Assembly: GCA_036250225.1 (NCBI GenBank)
Contig: JAPZLL010000003.1
Location: forward strand, 248,001 to 312,000
Reading direction: 5' to 3'
Length of the DNA: 64,000 bases
From: Cercophora sp. LCS_1
Taxonomy: Eukaryota > Ascomycota > Sordariomycetes > Sordariales > Lasiosphaeriaceae
The notes beneath the pieces are model-generated. The model was not told the DNA's origin, did no database searches, and saw nothing but the letters and a program-made list of their open reading frames with translations. The translations under genes and the position numbers were made by a program. Shown here piece by piece: positions 10,118 to 21,083 of the stretch. Position 1 is the stretch's first letter. Each line of letters opens with the position of its first letter.

Positions 10118-10454
10118 TCATCGGCCGAGGAAGAATCGAGACAGGACCTCAACGAACAGGCCACCGAAGACAATGAAACCGAGAACAACTGAACGCACCT
10201 GTTAGCGAGCCGTCCACCCTCCATCGAAACAACGGGAAGAGGAACCTACAGAGCCAGACAGAGGAGATGGGGGACTTCTGGACCTCCTTCGTCCGCTTCT
10301 TCAGCTGCTCTTCTGACTTGCCGCGGCGAGCCTCCTGGTCCTTGACAAACTTGGCGTTTGCCCGTCGTTGCTGCGGTGTTTGAGCCTAATCCACCTCCAA
10401 GTTAGTATTCCGTGGCGATATCGAGATGATCGACAGCGGGGGTGGTCGTACCAT
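10118..10454 (-). CDS. YSY6: RAMP4/SERP1 family ER protein (Ysy6-like), 69 aa
   Basis: Three exons were assembled by splice consensus: 10454-10452 (the ATG alone), 10385-10250 and 10188-10118, with introns of 66 nt (GTACGA...TACTAAC...TTAG) and 61 nt (GTAGGT...GCTAAC...TTCAG). The product has the full family layout: a basic cytosolic N-terminus (AQTPQQRRANAKFVKDQEAR, then KSEEQLKKRTKEVQKSP) and a single C-terminal tail-anchor helix (SSVWLFVLGFIVFGGLFVEV) ending LSRFFLGR. At 69 residues it equals SERP1 in size. It associates with the Sec61 translocon and protects new membrane proteins under ER stress (family knowledge). As a tail-anchored protein it would be a client of the GET pathway, whose GET4 is 7.5 kb away. 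No single reading frame covers it, so it is easily missed. Confidence 0.9.
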
Positions 10455-11017
10455 TGTGAAGACGTCCTCGGTTGGATGCAGAAGCGGAACGAGAAAGTGA
10501 CAATGCGACCAAGGGAATCTCGTCAATTACAACACTGAGGTAGGTAAAGAACTAACTGGCAGAATGTGAAAATGTCCAGGAACTGCGTGGCACTTTCCCG
10601 GAAATCGGCAACATAAAAGGGGGGCAGGGCACTTTTGGTTGAAGGTGAGATTGGACAGATTGCAATTGAAGCTTTGGCTTCTGGACTTCAGGCCATCTGG
10701 CGTTGGAGATGCCCACAGCCGCAGCGGACCGAGCTCACGCGCGAGCTAAACTTTTAGCGGCAGGGAAATGCAGGGGGGGGAAGCGTGGGGTCGGCCAATC
10801 AGCTTGGCTTTGGCGGCTAGGTATCCGTACCACAGCGGTGGATTGAAGTTCTTGGCGCTCCACCTTTTATCGGGGCGGGAAACCTCATTACAAACTCTCA
10901 TCGATATGACAAGAGCTTCATTCACGTGCGTCTGAGGCCTGGATCCAAATTGCAACAAACGACCCTAATATTCACAGCAGATTATAGATTATAACGGGAT
11001 TGCGTTTCATAGCAAAA
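10455..11017. other. divergent promoter region between RAMP4 and INA17
   Basis: A CCAAT box (10795-10799) and a CACGTG (10923-10928) lie on the INA17 side. No coding sequence is seen. Confidence 0.5.
10795..10799 (+). promoter_or_regulatory. CCAAT box
   Basis: CCAATCA sits about 220 bp upstream of the INA17 start. CCAAT is the target of the Hap2/3/5 complex, a regulator of respiratory genes in fungi. The motif is short, so this is suggestive only; it fits the mitochondrial role of INA17. Confidence 0.35.
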
Positions 11018-11518
11018 ATGCTTCCTCGAGCAGCCCGCGTTGCGGGGAAGTCAATCCGCACCCGTCCCTTCACATCGCCTTCCCTCAAATCACGCCACGC
11101 CAATAAGTCAAGATTATACAGCACACAACAAAAGTCGCCAACGGTAACAAGGGTCGGCCTTCCTCTCGAGAAAGCAGCTGCTGAAGTTAACTAGGGTGAA
11201 TTCTATTCGGCGTTTACTCGCCCAGTCGCCAAGTGCTTGCTGCTTGCTCTCTTCACATACCAAGTTGTCTACTGGGGCTGGGTGAAGTTGGAGCAAGATG
11301 AGTTCAAGGAAAACCGGGAGGGTACGTACTCATGTTCTTAACCTTCAATTCTTGTGGAAAATTCGGCTACTCATACGCCTGTGGAAAACATAGCTGAAAT
11401 AGCCCAGCTCGAGGCCCAAGTACAGACTCTGCAAGAAGCAGCGAAGAAAAAAGAAGACAAGAAACCAGAGGTTGCACATGAGCCACAGCAGCACCGACGG
11501 TGGTGGTGGCCATTTTAA
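11018..11518 (+). CDS. INA17: INA17-like mitochondrial inner membrane assembly factor
   Basis: Exons 11018-11143, 11195-11321 and 11394-11518 give 125 residues. An N-terminal presequence (MLPRAARVAGKSIRTRPFTS) rich in Arg/Ser is followed by one membrane helix (about 53-71, VAKCLLLALFTYQVVYWGW), then WVKLEQDEF and a short coiled coil (EIAQLEAQVQTLQEAAKKK) ending in RRWWWPF. This is the layout of Ina17, which with Ina22 assists assembly of the peripheral stalk of the F1Fo-ATP synthase. Intron 1 (51 nt, phase 0) must be removed, because its TAG acceptor is itself an in-frame stop codon. Start 11018 begins the presequence; an open extension of six codons lacks an ATG. The family is poorly conserved, so the symbol is probable rather than certain. 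Confidence 0.75.
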
Positions 11519-11863
11519 TGAAATTTCAGGAGCTCGTTTTGATAATGTATACTCTTGCTGTATGATTACCTAGTGTTTACACGACAACATGGAAGCATGT
11601 CCAAGTTGCGAGACCCAACAATAACAATCAAAATACCATGTACCCATACCACCAGGTGATATCCTGCGAATGGCAGACGAAGTTCTAGTGGACCAAAACA
11701 CCCGAGGACCGAGTCCAAAAACGCCAGGCTGCCCCGTTCCAATAAAAAACCAAAAAATACAGACCGCACATTGCTTCATGACACTTTATATCCCTGAGAT
11801 ATATTTCTCTCGCCAACAGCCAGTCCTGCCAGTCTCGCCGCCCTTTTCGCAAAGCTGGCTATG
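11519..11863. other. intergenic between convergent INA17 and MID1
   Basis: Presumed 3' UTRs only; no structure worth naming. Confidence 0.5.
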
Positions 11864-13802
11864 CTAAAGCAGCAGCCCACCAAATACAACGACTGCAAGC
11901 GCGACAGCCACTTGAGCCCAACCATTTCCATAGAGCCCGAGTGATCTCGTAGCTGCCGAAATGGTATGCGCAGAACCTTGGTAGTTGCATGTTAACCCCT
12001 CGGAACCGTTCCTCATCCCGTAACTTGTCGAAAAGCCGATGTGATTCAAGCGCGGACAGCTGAACCCTAACGAGCTGGGACAGCTCTGCACAATATTATA
12101 GCAGAGATCCTCGCAAGGGAGCACCTCCTTGTACGGCCCGGGCTTGACGAACTCATCAATCCTCGGGTTTCGGCTGGAGTTGAACGCCCGGGTATTTGCC
12201 AAGCCGCTATACTTGGCCCGACTAGCTTCGTCGAGGAGATCGCCATTAGGGAATGGCTGTGCCATATTGCGCGGTTGAAGATAATCTGCAGGGTTATCAA
12301 AGTCCTCGCAGCGAGGTATGGTAACGGAGCAAAGCCAATCCTTGTAGGCTGCAGCACAGTCCGAACAGTTGCGAGCAAGAGAATAACGCTGGGTCGAGGG
12401 GGCCTCGCATGCGATCTGGGCAAGGGATTTGTTGAAGTTGTCGTACATGGTTTTGGCGTAGTCATCATAAAATTTGGCGATGACAGTGGCATTCCCGAAG
12501 TTGGGGTTGGAGGGGACCGAGTAGGCTACCTGGTCACAAAAGTCGAGGTCGACCACAATTGCGCAGTTACCGTGGTCTGTTCGATAGTGAGTATCGCATG
12601 ACTGGGCGCGAGGTCTGGTACCACTACCTACCTGACTTGGTGCTGAAAGCTGTTGCCTTGAAGACGTGACCGCCACCTCCAACCTGGCCATTTCCACTGA
12701 CCGACGAGTTGCCATCCCGCGCGAGGATGCCAACATAATCAGCACTGGAGTTGAGTCCGCTGAAGAAGAACTGCTGTTTCGGGAGGTTGCCCGGCCCTCT
12801 CTTTGTCATCCCAGTCGAGACCATCCCAGCAAGCTGACCATTCTTGGTGCCGGCTATTTGTGCATGGTTTTGCAAGCCGCAATATGAAAGCTTGAGACCG
12901 TTGATAGACTTGTCCTTTTTGTTATGAGCGAACATCACGTACGGCTGGGTGCTCATGATTTGCTGCTCCACGGCAAAATCATTTGTTTCGGTCAAGTTAT
13001 GTGTGATCAACAATGCACCTTGGGCATCACTGTCCACCCAGATGAGGTCAGCATCGTCGGTCACGTTGTAGCTGTAGAAGAAGTTGGTCGTCGAGGCAGC
13101 AATCCTGAAGTTATACGTTCCCTCGAATTCGCTCGACACATTGGGGGCGAATACGCCAACGAAGACATCACCGGTTGCACTGAGGTTGTACATAACGGCG
13201 CCTTCGTTGAAATCTAGCACGACTTGTTCATCGGCGCTAGCGAGTGGCCCGGGGGCTTCGTTTTCTGCTGTTGTCGACACGTAAAGCCTCAACTGGGGAG
13301 GGCCCTCGTCTGTATTGGAAGCGTCCGCCGGCTGGGGCTGTTCGCAAGTATTGGCTGATATGTATACTGTCCTCCCGGCCTGTCTTCGGCCAAGTTTCCG
13401 GTGCTCGTCTCTGTCAACCCCTACTGCGCCATGCTCATCCCGGAGTTCTAACGAGTTCCCTGCCGCCAGCGGTGGAACGGTGAACATGAAAAGTTGCGTC
13501 GTGCCCGCTAAGACATTCATTGGCATCGCTTCGTTGTTTGTCAGGGCCGACACGCCGGCGGGCGCACGTCCTATGATGCTCCGATCGAACGCCGAAAACT
13601 CCGGTTCGTACGTGGGATCGAGCGGGCCCCTTGACACGCTGTCCACCGAAACATCGTAAATGTCGAGAAACACTGGCGACTCGTTTCCCAGTTCGGCGGC
13701 CAGGGCAAAATGTGGCGAGAAGAGGGTGAGGTAGAGTACGATGAGCAGACAGGAGGCAATTACAGAAGCCGCTAGCCGCGACTGCAATATGCTCAGCTGC
13801 AT
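11864..13802 (-). CDS. MID1: MID1, stretch-activated calcium channel component
   Basis: Exons 13802-12632 and 12576-11864 (55-nt intron, GTAGGT donor, GAACAG acceptor) encode 627 residues. ATG 13802 is the first ATG and starts a signal-anchor (SVIASCLLIVLYLTLFSPHF). A long extracellular part with many N-glycosylation sequons (NVSS, NLTE, NLSA, NSSAD) follows. The C-terminal third is the Cys-rich Mid1 region with paired cysteines (ARNCSDCAAAYKDWLCSV, LPCEDLCYNIVQSCPSSL), ending in a hydrophobic tail (VAVALAVVVFGGLLL) that could be a GPI or membrane anchor. Mid1 works with Cch1 as the high-affinity plasma-membrane Ca2+ influx system in mechanosensing, mating-type and cell-wall stress responses (family knowledge). 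About 270 bp of open frame upstream has no ATG. Confidence 0.92.
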
Positions 13803-14824
13803 CGCGAGAAACCTGCCCCCGAGGGGCTTCCGTCCCCGTTTGACACCAGGCTCGGAGGGACTGATTGGCAGCCGCAGCGAATGTGTGCGTCCTTGTAAGA
13901 CGGCTACGTTCGGTGGTTGTCCCCAATCGATCGCACGTTCTCGTATGCTGCCGTTAGCAGTCGCGGATCGGTTGGCTTGTGGGAGACTGGGAATCCGGAA
14001 GACCGGCGGATGGAGCGAATGTATTTCGAATGGTTGCAAACGGAAGAGTGAGGGGGGATCAGTTGTCAACAGTCCTTGGTTTCATGGCACGACCAGCTGA
14101 AGCCGCTACTGGGATCGACAGGTGGGGCGGCTTGTGGCTGACAGCCCGCCCGCCAGGCTGACCTTACCCCTTACAGCATGGCAGCATCTGATTATCGGTT
14201 CTCCCCGACGCGATGCTCCCAGTTTACATCGCAAGGACACGGATGGGCTAAAATGACGAGAATCAACACTATCCCCACCTCGTCACTTAAGCCAGCGTGA
14301 AATCGCCGAGTGCTCTCACACCGCGTCCGCCGAATTGGGAAAATGACCCGCGGTTTGCTGTCCGCTCCTGGTGACGCAGACAGCAGAGACCTGTCGAGCT
14401 CTACCCTGGGAAAAAAAAAAGAAGCCTAAAAAATCGAGTCTTGATGATGACAAAAGCTACGTGATATATAAATTGACCCAGCACTAACAGTCGTACCCCT
14501 CCGATCCCTCTGCCGAGCAAAAAAGTACTCCAAAACGTGACTCTATAGCCGTGAAACTGACCGATCCTAGGAAAAGGAACCAAGAAGTACCCTATAGACA
14601 GTGCGTCATCCTAAGCCCAAATAAAATCGTGTCGTGCCAACCAAGTTCGTCCATGATTCCCATGTGTCGTAGATGTACGCAGTTCGTATCGTCAATCATG
14701 ACAACGTCAAAGGAAAAAGGGACATCTCCGCGTCATTCTCCACAATCCCCCAAACAACGGGGCTCCGTTCAAGGTCACGTGCACCTTGTTTGTGATTCGC
14801 TGAGCCCCAGACTTGGGTAGTCTT
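13803..14824. other. intergenic: MID1 promoter and YOP1 3' flank
   Basis: Both neighbours are on the minus strand. No gene, tRNA or repeat is recognised. A short A-rich stretch at about 14407-14425 and AT-rich sequence near 14460 are the only compositional changes. Confidence 0.5.
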
Positions 14825-15596
14825 TTACTCGGTGTGGAGAGAGGGATCGGCCTTGGCGCGAAGACCACCAGCGGTCGAGCTGGAGCCAGTGTGGAAATAG
14901 CGGCTGAGGGTAGGAGCCAAGAAAGAGCGGAAGATGATGTCGGCACCACTGAAGAGTGTATTTAGTAATAGTTGCGACAATGGCACTTAGTTAAACTCAC
15001 CGGAAAACAGGCAGAGAGAGCCACAGGAGGAAGATGAACTTGAAGGTGTAGTAGAAGGGGAACCAGTAAACGACGCTGATGAGGCTTTCGATGACACTAC
15101 CGAGGGGTTAGTTTGGTCACAGGTCACGAGACCCAGCCTTGAAGCTGATAACAAATCATGAGATCCTTACGTGAAGAGGGAGAAAACGACCCAGTACTGC
15201 AGATTATGTTAGCAGCTATACACCGCAAAGTTCCTTGTGCGAAATGTCTTACAGTCAGCCACTGGGTATCATCCGCCTTCGAAGTAGTGAACAGAGCACC
15301 CAGGGAGTAGTATGCGGGAATGAGGAACCCGGCAATGTTGGTAAGGAGCTGACCACCGAGGTTGAACAGGATGAGGAAGAAGTAGAGGGCGACGACGCCG
15401 ATGACGGTATAGGCCTTGGGGACCGAGGTCGTCTTCTCGAGATTGTTCAAAGCGGGGTATTTGGACAGCTAATGTTCCAGATTAGCGACAAGGCCGTGAA
15501 TCGGTGAGAAGCTCGAAAATCAAGCAGGGCGACGAAACATACCTCCTTGTCGAGCTGGCCGATATACTGCTGAATGCGGTCCTGAGGGGAAGCCAT
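14825..15596 (-). CDS. YOP1: YOP1, ER-tubule shaping protein (REEP5/DP1 family)
   Basis: Five exons (15596-15543, 15468-15253, 15196-15171, 15096-15001, 14948-14825) give 171 residues; all junctions keep frame. Exon 3 is only 26 nt. The product begins MASPQDRIQQYIGQLDKE and carries the TB2/DP1/HVA22 domain: two hydrophobic hairpins (AYTVIGVVALYFFLILFNLG, then NIAGFLIPAYYSLGALF, and later FSLFTVIESLISVVYWFPFY and FIFLLWLSLPVF), with the family-typical DDTQWLTYWVVF between them. The C-terminus is short and Ser/Gly-rich. With reticulons it curves ER membrane into tubules and interacts with Yip1/Sey1 (family knowledge). Fungal Yop1 is usually about 170-180 residues, so the gene is complete. Confidence 0.95.
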
Positions 15597-16853
15597 GGTT
15601 TTGTACTCGTTCGACGAGGGTTATTCGTGCTATGAGGGCTTGCTGTGCGATGGTATGAAGCTCGACTAGAATGCGATAGCGGTCAGATGCGCGAGATCAA
15701 GTGAAGCTGCAGGCGGGGGAAGATGTGGAGCTAGCTCTGGAATGCTCGAGCACGTTGACAAATGTTTGATCGCGGAATCCGAGTCAGAGGACGGTAGAAA
15801 GCTTACCTAGAAATAAATATCGACAAAGCGATAGAGAAGAATGTGCGGGAGGAACTTGCGTTGTGTTGCGGACTCCGGAAATGTTCGGATCTTCGAAGGC
15901 GAGAGTTTGAGTTGGTTGGTGGATGCGAAGATATGCAGGCAATGACGACTGATACGTGTGCAAAAAAGGGGCTGCCCCGTTCACAAGCTTTGCCCTGGCA
16001 CACTCGGTCAGTCCCAGAATTATGACGCTGTCACACGCACGGAGCACGAGCGCAAAAGTGCCAAGCAAGGTCAGGTGACCTGGGCATAAGAACTACAGGG
16101 TTAGGGTCAATATCATGCTGGCTTTGCGCATTCGTGACATTCAAGAATCTCGGTGCAGACCGTGACAGAATGTGACTGTCTATCCTGCAGTGTTACATAT
16201 ACCCCAACCTGCAGAGCCTGTACATATAGCTGGGCGAAGCCACCATGATGGATCAACAGACATGGATAATGAAGGCCAGATTAGGTTGAGCCACAACGGT
16301 GTAACGGCCGAAGCCAACCCAAAAGTTGCGGAGACTGCGAGGTGGGCAGGCCACATTCGTTTTGTCACACAGCGATGTAAGTCCGCAGCCTCGCTCACAA
16401 GGCACGCGCGCAGGATCGACTCGACTCGAGTCGTCAATCCATCAACATTGCAGTCTGGCTTGGTTTGTTTCCCTTCAATGTTGGTGAAGGCTCAAGCGAG
16501 CCAATAATGTTTTGTTTTGCTGAAGTGGGGGTCAGTGGTTGGGACGTGCGGGGAGCTGACAAGCGCAGGTGGCTGGAGCGCATTGCCCCGGGTAGCGCTC
16601 GATGTTTGTTGATTTCTTTCCTTCTCCTCTCCCAAGGAAAAGTGCAATTGAGCACGTCGCTGGGAAGCCCACCCCGCGACCCCCTCGCTGCGCGCATGCA
16701 ACGCGACTAATAGCTGCTAGACGTCTATTCACCTATCGGCACTTTTTTCACCAGACTTTGTTGTCACTAAGCCCATCGCGCCTCGCTGCTGTCGCAATCG
16801 CCGACTGGTCGCTTGTGTTTTGATACCTCTATTTGTCGACAAAAGCGGTGTCC
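15597..16853. other. divergent promoter region between YOP1 and RFX gene
   Basis: The 1.26-kb stretch contains a telobox-like GGGTTAGGGT (16098-16107) and a perfect 12-bp palindrome CGACTCGAGTCG (16422-16433). No credible coding sequence is seen. Confidence 0.5.
16098..16107 (+). promoter_or_regulatory. telobox-like element
   Basis: GGGTTAGGGT lies about 500 bp upstream of YOP1 and 750 bp upstream of the RFX gene. It is one of four such motifs in intergenic DNA of this window. Function inferred. Confidence 0.3.
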
Positions 16854-19429
16854 ATGGACTCGACCCACGGTAAGCACCCGTCTCCACCATCATAATTCTG
16901 CACTCTTTCTTGCTCTACACTCGGACGCGGTGTCTATCCAACATGTTCTTGTATGCTGATTGCCTGCAAGATTCCTTGGCCATGGCCAAGGCAAGGAAGC
17001 GCCCACGGTCGCGCGGATCAACAGCTTCGATTCACAGTGCCACCACGCAACCAAATCTCGACCATGCCTTCCAGGAACCTCCAGAGGTCTACCCCGCGAC
17101 ATGGATGCCAAATGATCACGGCCACCATAGGGAGCTCGCCAGCGGACCAACCCAAATGACTCCCGAGGACCTTCTCCTCGCATCCCAGCTGCAGGCACAG
17201 GCAAGCCGAGAATTCTCTATGGAAGTGCCTCCCGTGAATGCCTCTATGCAGAGTGTTTCTTTCCACCACCCAAGTCACACTATGAGCCGGCATTCCCTTT
17301 CGGCCGACTCGTTTGCAGGCAATACTAGCTTTGCCGACGACAGCCAAATGATGGACCGCGACGGAGACGACAATGATTCCTTTGTAGGCGTTCCCGGGAA
17401 CTCAAAGCCGGGCTCTCGGTCGAGCGCGAACAATGAAATGGAGATGCGTCAATTGTTCAACGCGAACAAGCATCGTAATCTCCAAGATGTCGCCGAGGAG
17501 CTACATGGAAACGAGCGCGGCCCGAATTCGGAAAGGACGCGTCAAGTTTTTGCTATGCTCTGGTATGCTAGGGATGAACTTCAAACTGTGGGTTTGCTGA
17601 CGTTGTATACAGGATCAACTGTGTGTGCTCGAAAGGGAAAGGTTCAGTGCCGCGAGGACGAGTATACGCCAACTACGCATCGAGGTGTGCTACTGAGAGA
17701 ATAACTGTCTTGAACCCTGCAAGTTTCGGCAAGCTTGTTCGAGTACTCTTCCCGGGCCTCAAGACAAGACGACTCGGTGTCAGGGGTGAATCCAAATATC
17801 ACTATGTAAACTTTGCCCTCATGGAAGACCAACCAGAACTCCGCGAGCCCCAAGCTCAGCCCGCAATGCCTCTTGGCGACTCGACATCCCTTTCACACAG
17901 TTTCAAGTAAGTGATAGCAACACAGAAAACCGTCTTGATATGCTAACTTCTGCAGTACACTGCCAGCCAATTCAACCTCGGCCAGATCCGACCGGGCCGT
18001 CTTTCCAACTCCAGAGGCAGCCCAACAAGCCGACACAGCAGCAAAACGGTCACACGAATTCCACCACAGTCTGTATAATCAGCCACAGGTCAGCAGCGTA
18101 GAGCAGCTGAATACGACGATGAGCAAGACGGCCCAAAAACTCTGCTTTACCCCCGACGCGGTTGAGCCATTCGACCAGGCCGATCCTCTAATCCTCCCTC
18201 GAATCGAGCCTTTCCTTCCTAGCGGCACCGATCCCGACGCTGCCAAGTCGCTGACGGCGCTCTATCGTTCGCATTGCACATCTTTAGTCGAATGCATTCG
18301 CTATTGCAAAGAAAAGACATTCTTCCACTTGTTCACGTCTTTCCAGGGCACCTTGACGATGCCGGTTCAGAAACTATTTACAAACCCGGCAGTTTCACCC
18401 TGGATCGAGGAGTGCGACTTTGTCCTGTATCAACGCATGATGCGCATCGTCTCGAGCTTGACCTTGCAAGTTGTTCCAAAGCCAGTTCTCGACACATTGC
18501 GAAGTATGTCAGAAAGGCTCGTCCCTCATATTCGGGAATCCTTCCAAGGCCTCCCACTCCACGTTATTCGGGCAAAGGAGGCCCCAGCCACGATATTTGC
18601 TGGATTGCTTGACAGGGCACTCCGCGTCAACCTCACTGCCCACGCCGCAGCCAACATGCTCTCCAATCCAGCCAACCGCGATCTTATGTACTTGGAATGG
18701 ATCACGATGATCAACGTACGGAAGATTGCTGAGAGTGTCCCTTCTCGAGGGATGGACGACCTTGTCAATCTTCTGTTGAGCGAGATGCGAGACCTCCTGG
18801 ATCCAGTAAACGTCCCGTGGGAAATCGAGGGATTGACGCTTCACGGTGAGTTCGCTGTGCGCAACGGTCGCCAACCGCGGGAGGGTATTTCCGGAGACGC
18901 GAGTGCTTCAAACGTGCTCGACCGATGGGTGATGTTTTTGCGATCGCTGCCAACGCACTTTCCGTATGCGTCACATACCGACATTGTCTGGTGCGTGCAG
19001 CGCCTGGGCACGACGGTGATGAGAGACCTCACCATTGCCCAGGGTAAAAGCTTCGGATCATGGTGGGTAACAAAGTGCTGGATCGACGAGATGATCCAGT
19101 TCTTGGCCGAACAGGGCGGTTTCATGAACCAAAAGGCGACGCAGGACGCCATCATTTTGCCAAAACGTCAGGCGGCCAAGAAGGAAGTGAGCAACCCCGG
19201 GTCACGTTACAGCAGTGCTAGCGACGACTTCAACTTGTCTCGTATGTCAGGGTCACAGCCAGACCGGGCCCCATTCCCGCCCGTGGCGCCAACAAGCAAT
19301 CAGCCGTCAAACCCTGACGATAGTGGGATTGGCATCAGGACGCCCGACGAAGACTTGCCAGGGGAGAAGTTTACTTTCACGCCATCCGATCAACACCTAT
19401 TCGTCGGCACTGAGCTTGCAGATCTCTGA
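16854..19429 (+). CDS. rfx1: RFX-family transcription factor (fungal RFX1/CPCR1 type)
   Basis: Exons 16854-16869, 16971-17562, 17613-17906 and 17956-19429 encode 791 residues. The N-terminus is basic then Ser/Gln-rich. The winged-helix RFX DNA-binding domain (about 195-270) spans two splice junctions and is unmistakable: LWINCVCSKGKGSVPRGRVY, then NPASFGKLVRVLFPGLKTRR and LGVRGESKYHYVNF. The C-terminal half (about 340-680) is the fungal RFX dimerisation/regulatory region (for example ECDFVLYQRMMRIVSSLTLQ), ending in a Ser/Pro-rich tail. RFX factors bind X-box DNA; the Acremonium relative CPCR1 controls cephalosporin genes, and others act in DNA-damage response and morphogenesis. Intron 1 uses a CAAG acceptor; if exon 1 is wrong the start would be at MAKARKRPRSR a few residues later. 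Confidence 0.92.
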
Positions 19430-20086
19430 GCCCAGCATGTCTGTTCTTTAGGCATCTTGCTTACAACGTTTCTCGGTCTGTTTTATTAGGATCTCAAAGG
19501 AGTTTGGTGCGGTATACCACGTTGGGCTTCATGTCATGACGGGATGACGGAACGATGCTACGACAGAGAAAACGGTAACTTGATTAGGGATGGGCTCGGA
19601 TCTCGCGGAAATCTCTGCTGGATGTTGGTGTCTCAGGTGAGGCATCATTTAGGATTGAGCCCAGAGCCCACGGGGTGGCTTTCTCAACATGGGATCTGAT
19701 AGGAAATCGGCCATTTGGCATTGGCGTAAAGCGAGTCGGATTAGTTTGGTGTGGTAGGATATACTTTTCTCGGAACCTAATAGTGTTTATTCTCTTCATG
19801 TGAAAATTTGAGCATTGATTGATATCACAAATTGAGACCGTGTATGTGATATGCCATCAGTCCTGTCTCTTGTTGTGCATGAACGGATGTCAGGGCGACA
19901 GCTGTAGCTGAATCCGAGAGGCGCATGTGGGCGCTTCACGTGCTTGAAACAAACCAAGCCAGCAACTTAGCATCCAACCTCCATCCTCTTTATTTCAACG
20001 TCCCTTCTTCCTATCGATTTATAATCGCAGTAATCGCAGCAAACGGAATCACGTAGTCTGCAATTGCTTATCGCGACACAAGCACG
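19430..20086. other. intergenic: RFX 3' flank and lipase promoter
   Basis: No gene seen. A CACGTG lies at about 19938. Otherwise ordinary sequence. Confidence 0.45.
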
Positions 20087-21083
20087 ATGGCAATCGAGCA
20101 GGAGGCCACGTTTGTGGCGGACGGGAAATCGCTGTACACGAAGTCATGGCTGGTACGTTTCACTGCTGACACTCTCTCGTCCCTCTCCGTCACCATAAAG
20201 CACATACTCACCTCGCCCCGTTTAGCCCGACGGTGCCACCAAAGCAACTCTCGTTTTCGTCCACGGATATAGCGACCACGTCAACCGCTACAATCCCTTC
20301 TTCAACTGGCTCGCCGCCCGCGGCATTGCCGTCCATGGCTTCGACCAGCGCGGATGGGGTCGCAGCGTCACTAAGCCAGCAGAGAAGGGCCTAACCGGCC
20401 CTACGTCGCGCGTCCTCGCTGATATCGCCGCCTTTATCGAGCTACATTTACCCAAGTCCTCGACTGACCCCCCGATCTTTGTCATGGGCCACTCCATGGG
20501 CGGCGGTGAAGTCCTGACCTTCCTGTCGGACGACACGTACCAGAAAGACGTGGTGTGCCACGTCCGGGGATGGCTGTTGGAGGCCCCGTTTATCGGGTTC
20601 CCGCCCGAGGCGGCGCCGAGCGCCCTGAAAATCTTCGGGGCACGCCTGGTGGGCCGGTTGCTGCCGCATCGGCAGATGCTGAACAAATTGCCGCCTGAGG
20701 ACTTGACACGGGACCCGGCGATTGTAAAGAGCATTACCGAAGACAAGCTGATGCACGACACCGGCACGCTCGAGGGGTTGGCGGGGTTGCTCGATCGGAC
20801 GACGGCGCTAGAAAGCGGCTCGGTGAGACCTGAGGGAGATGCAGTAAAGAGCCTATGGATTGGGCATGGCACCAAGGACAAGGCGACTTCCTACCATGCC
20901 AGCAAAAAGTACTTTGAGCAGTTCCTGGGTGCTGTGGCAGACAAGTCATTCAAGTCCTACGAGGGCTGGTATCATCAGCTGCATAACGATGGGCCAGAGA
21001 CGGAGGAGTTTTTCCAAGATGTGTCAGATTGGATCCTGAAGAGGGTTGGGGAAGAAGCCGGACGCACAGAGGCAAAGCTTTGA
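20087..21083 (+). CDS. alpha/beta hydrolase, monoglyceride lipase-like
   Basis: Exons 20087-20152 and 20226-21083 (73-nt intron) encode 307 residues. The fold is visible in order: the oxyanion strand LVFVHGYSDHVNRY (about 31-44), the strand GIAVHGFDQRGWGRS typical of the MGL subfamily, the nucleophile elbow GHSMGG with Ser112, Asp240 in GHGTKDKATS, and His275 in GWYHQLHND. The serine/aspartate/histidine triad is therefore complete. Members such as yeast Yju3 split monoacylglycerol into fatty acid and glycerol at lipid droplets and membranes. There is no signal peptide, so an intracellular enzyme is expected. The exact substrate cannot be told from sequence. Confidence 0.9.

Noticed and set aside
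12060..12070. AACCCTAAC telobox-like match
   Set aside because: It lies inside the MID1 coding region, so it was not counted among the intergenic teloboxes.
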